A DNA stretch of 64,000 nucleotides from Methylobacterium sp. WL1 (GTDB taxonomy: Bacteria > Pseudomonadota > Alphaproteobacteria > Rhizobiales > Beijerinckiaceae), in NCBI RefSeq assembly GCF_008000895.1, contig NZ_CP042823.1:3562001-3626000 (forward strand), given 5' to 3'. Positions 63,558 to 64,000 of this stretch are shown piece after piece. The position numbers were made by a program, and so were the translations under genes. Under the pieces are notes generated by a model. That model saw only the letters and a program-made list of their open reading frames with translations. It was not told where the DNA came from and did no database searches. Every line of letters begins with the position of its first letter. The first letter of the stretch is position 1.

Positions 63558-63740
63558 GTGGTGGATTATTCGGAGCATGCGCTCCGGCGTGGTTTGGATG
63601 CGCAGGCGGCGGCCTATCTCGAATGCACCCTCGCGGACGGCAGCCCGGTGTTCGGCGTGGCGATCGACAGCGACGTGGCGACCGCGACCGTGAAAGCCGT
63701 GTTGAGTGCGGCGAGTGCGGCCGCATCGCCCGGCCGATAA
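63558..63740 (+). pseudogene. Truncated 2-isopropylmalate synthase (leuA-like), C-terminal remnant
   Basis: The plus-strand frame encodes VVDYSEHALRRGLDAQAAAYLE and FGVAIDSDVATATVKAVLSAAS. This is the end of the allosteric domain of LeuA-type isopropylmalate synthase. The rest of the enzyme (about 450 residues) is absent. Homology begins right where the araC remnant's homology ends, so a single deletion joined the two genes. It stops with TAA at 63738-63740. Confidence 0.75.
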
Positions 63741-63856
63741 GGCTGCGCCGTCGCGGCGCGCATCTCAAGCCGGGTTCGAGGCGGGACATACCAGTCCGAC
63801 CGACTCGCCAGGAGCCCAAAAGCATCACCCCATCAGGGTGGGCAATGCGGTCACAC

Positions 63857-63995
63857 AATTTTTCTGACCCTACGCCAAAGACTTTTTCAGCAGCACGTCC
63901 GGGTCATTATGCGTTAGCATGACGTCACGGGCTTGTTTTTACTGCAATGCCGCAAATCTTTGATGCGGCGCAACAGTGCTGACGGTCAGAAATTT
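63857..63995. repeat. Possible small inverted-repeat (MITE-like) element
   Basis: AATTTTTCTGACC (63857-63869) faces GGTCAGAAATTT (63984-63995) about 115 bases away. The enclosed DNA is clearly AT-richer than the rest of the window and holds a further 7-base hairpin (TGCCGCA..TGCGGCG, near 63948-63970). No target duplication is visible and the right end is near the window edge, so the call is tentative. Confidence 0.35.
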
Positions 63996-64000
63996 GGTCG

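Overview
The window is about 64 kb of GC-rich chromosomal DNA from an alphaproteobacterium, most likely a Methylobacterium or close relative. This rests on the set of genes: alphaproteobacterial flagellar proteins (FliX, a CheL-type rod-binding protein), a DksA-like protein with a degraded zinc finger, a collagen-like lipoprotein type common in this group, a formamidase (FmdA/FmdB) amide cluster, and rpsU with an alanine/proline-rich tail. Genus assignment is inference; no rRNA or tRNA gene was found. Genes are dense on both strands and no gap exceeds about 325 bases.

Layout. 1-9.5 kb: end of an MFS transporter, a methyltransferase, a CNNM/CorC-type membrane protein, glutamyl-tRNA synthetase, a DadA-type oxidoreductase, a collagen-like lipoprotein that is frameshifted as sequenced, and three TadE/TadG-type pseudopilus genes. 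9.5-15.6 kb: DksA-like regulator, an MBOAT acyltransferase with an SGNH-like partner, and a divergent pair of a YegD-like Hsp70 and a HerA-like ATPase. 15.6-24.1 kb: flagellar genes fliX (-), flgI, cheL and a FlgN-like gene (+), then flgL, flgK, flgE (-). flgI and flgE each have a well-formed sigma-54 promoter about 80-100 bp downstream of the same 7-3-7 palindrome. 24.4-25.4 kb: a BLUF blue-light receptor followed directly by a single-domain response regulator.

25.5-34 kb is mostly housekeeping: prfC, a threonine aldolase, rpsU with a structured leader, an orphan response regulator, a class II glutamine amidotransferase, a semialdehyde dehydrogenase, slyX and a membrane diguanylate cyclase. 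34.1-38.2 kb is one 1364-residue nonribosomal peptide synthetase-like protein (A-T followed by a membrane region with three left-handed-helix acyltransferase-like repeats), the architecture of epsilon-poly-L-lysine synthetase. A hand-derived substrate code has acidic residues at the positions expected for a cationic amino acid. 38.3-46.2 kb: histidine phosphatase, PPK2, AAA ATPase, fabI, a DnaJ-type chaperone, a VOC protein, a Crp/Fnr regulator, a GH25 lysozyme and a DUF488 protein.

46.4-60.2 kb is a self-contained amide/urea utilisation island. A sensor in which an NCS1-type permease is fused to a cysteine-rich segment, a histidine kinase and a receiver (48060-51434) is translationally coupled to a LuxR/NarL-type regulator. 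Divergent from it runs an operon for a five-part UrtABCDE/FmdDEF-like ABC transporter, formamidase (fmdA), its zinc-ribbon partner (fmdB), aliphatic amidase (amiE) and a ClpP-like protein. The inferred circuit is that amide or urea is sensed at the membrane, imported and hydrolysed to ammonium plus formate or other acids. GC-rich palindromes sit between the operon genes and may adjust transcript levels.

60.4-64 kb: an SDR, a large two-haem cytochrome, and a scar where the last part of an araC-type gene abuts the last part of a leuA-like gene, followed by an AT-richer stretch containing a possible 139-bp inverted-repeat element.
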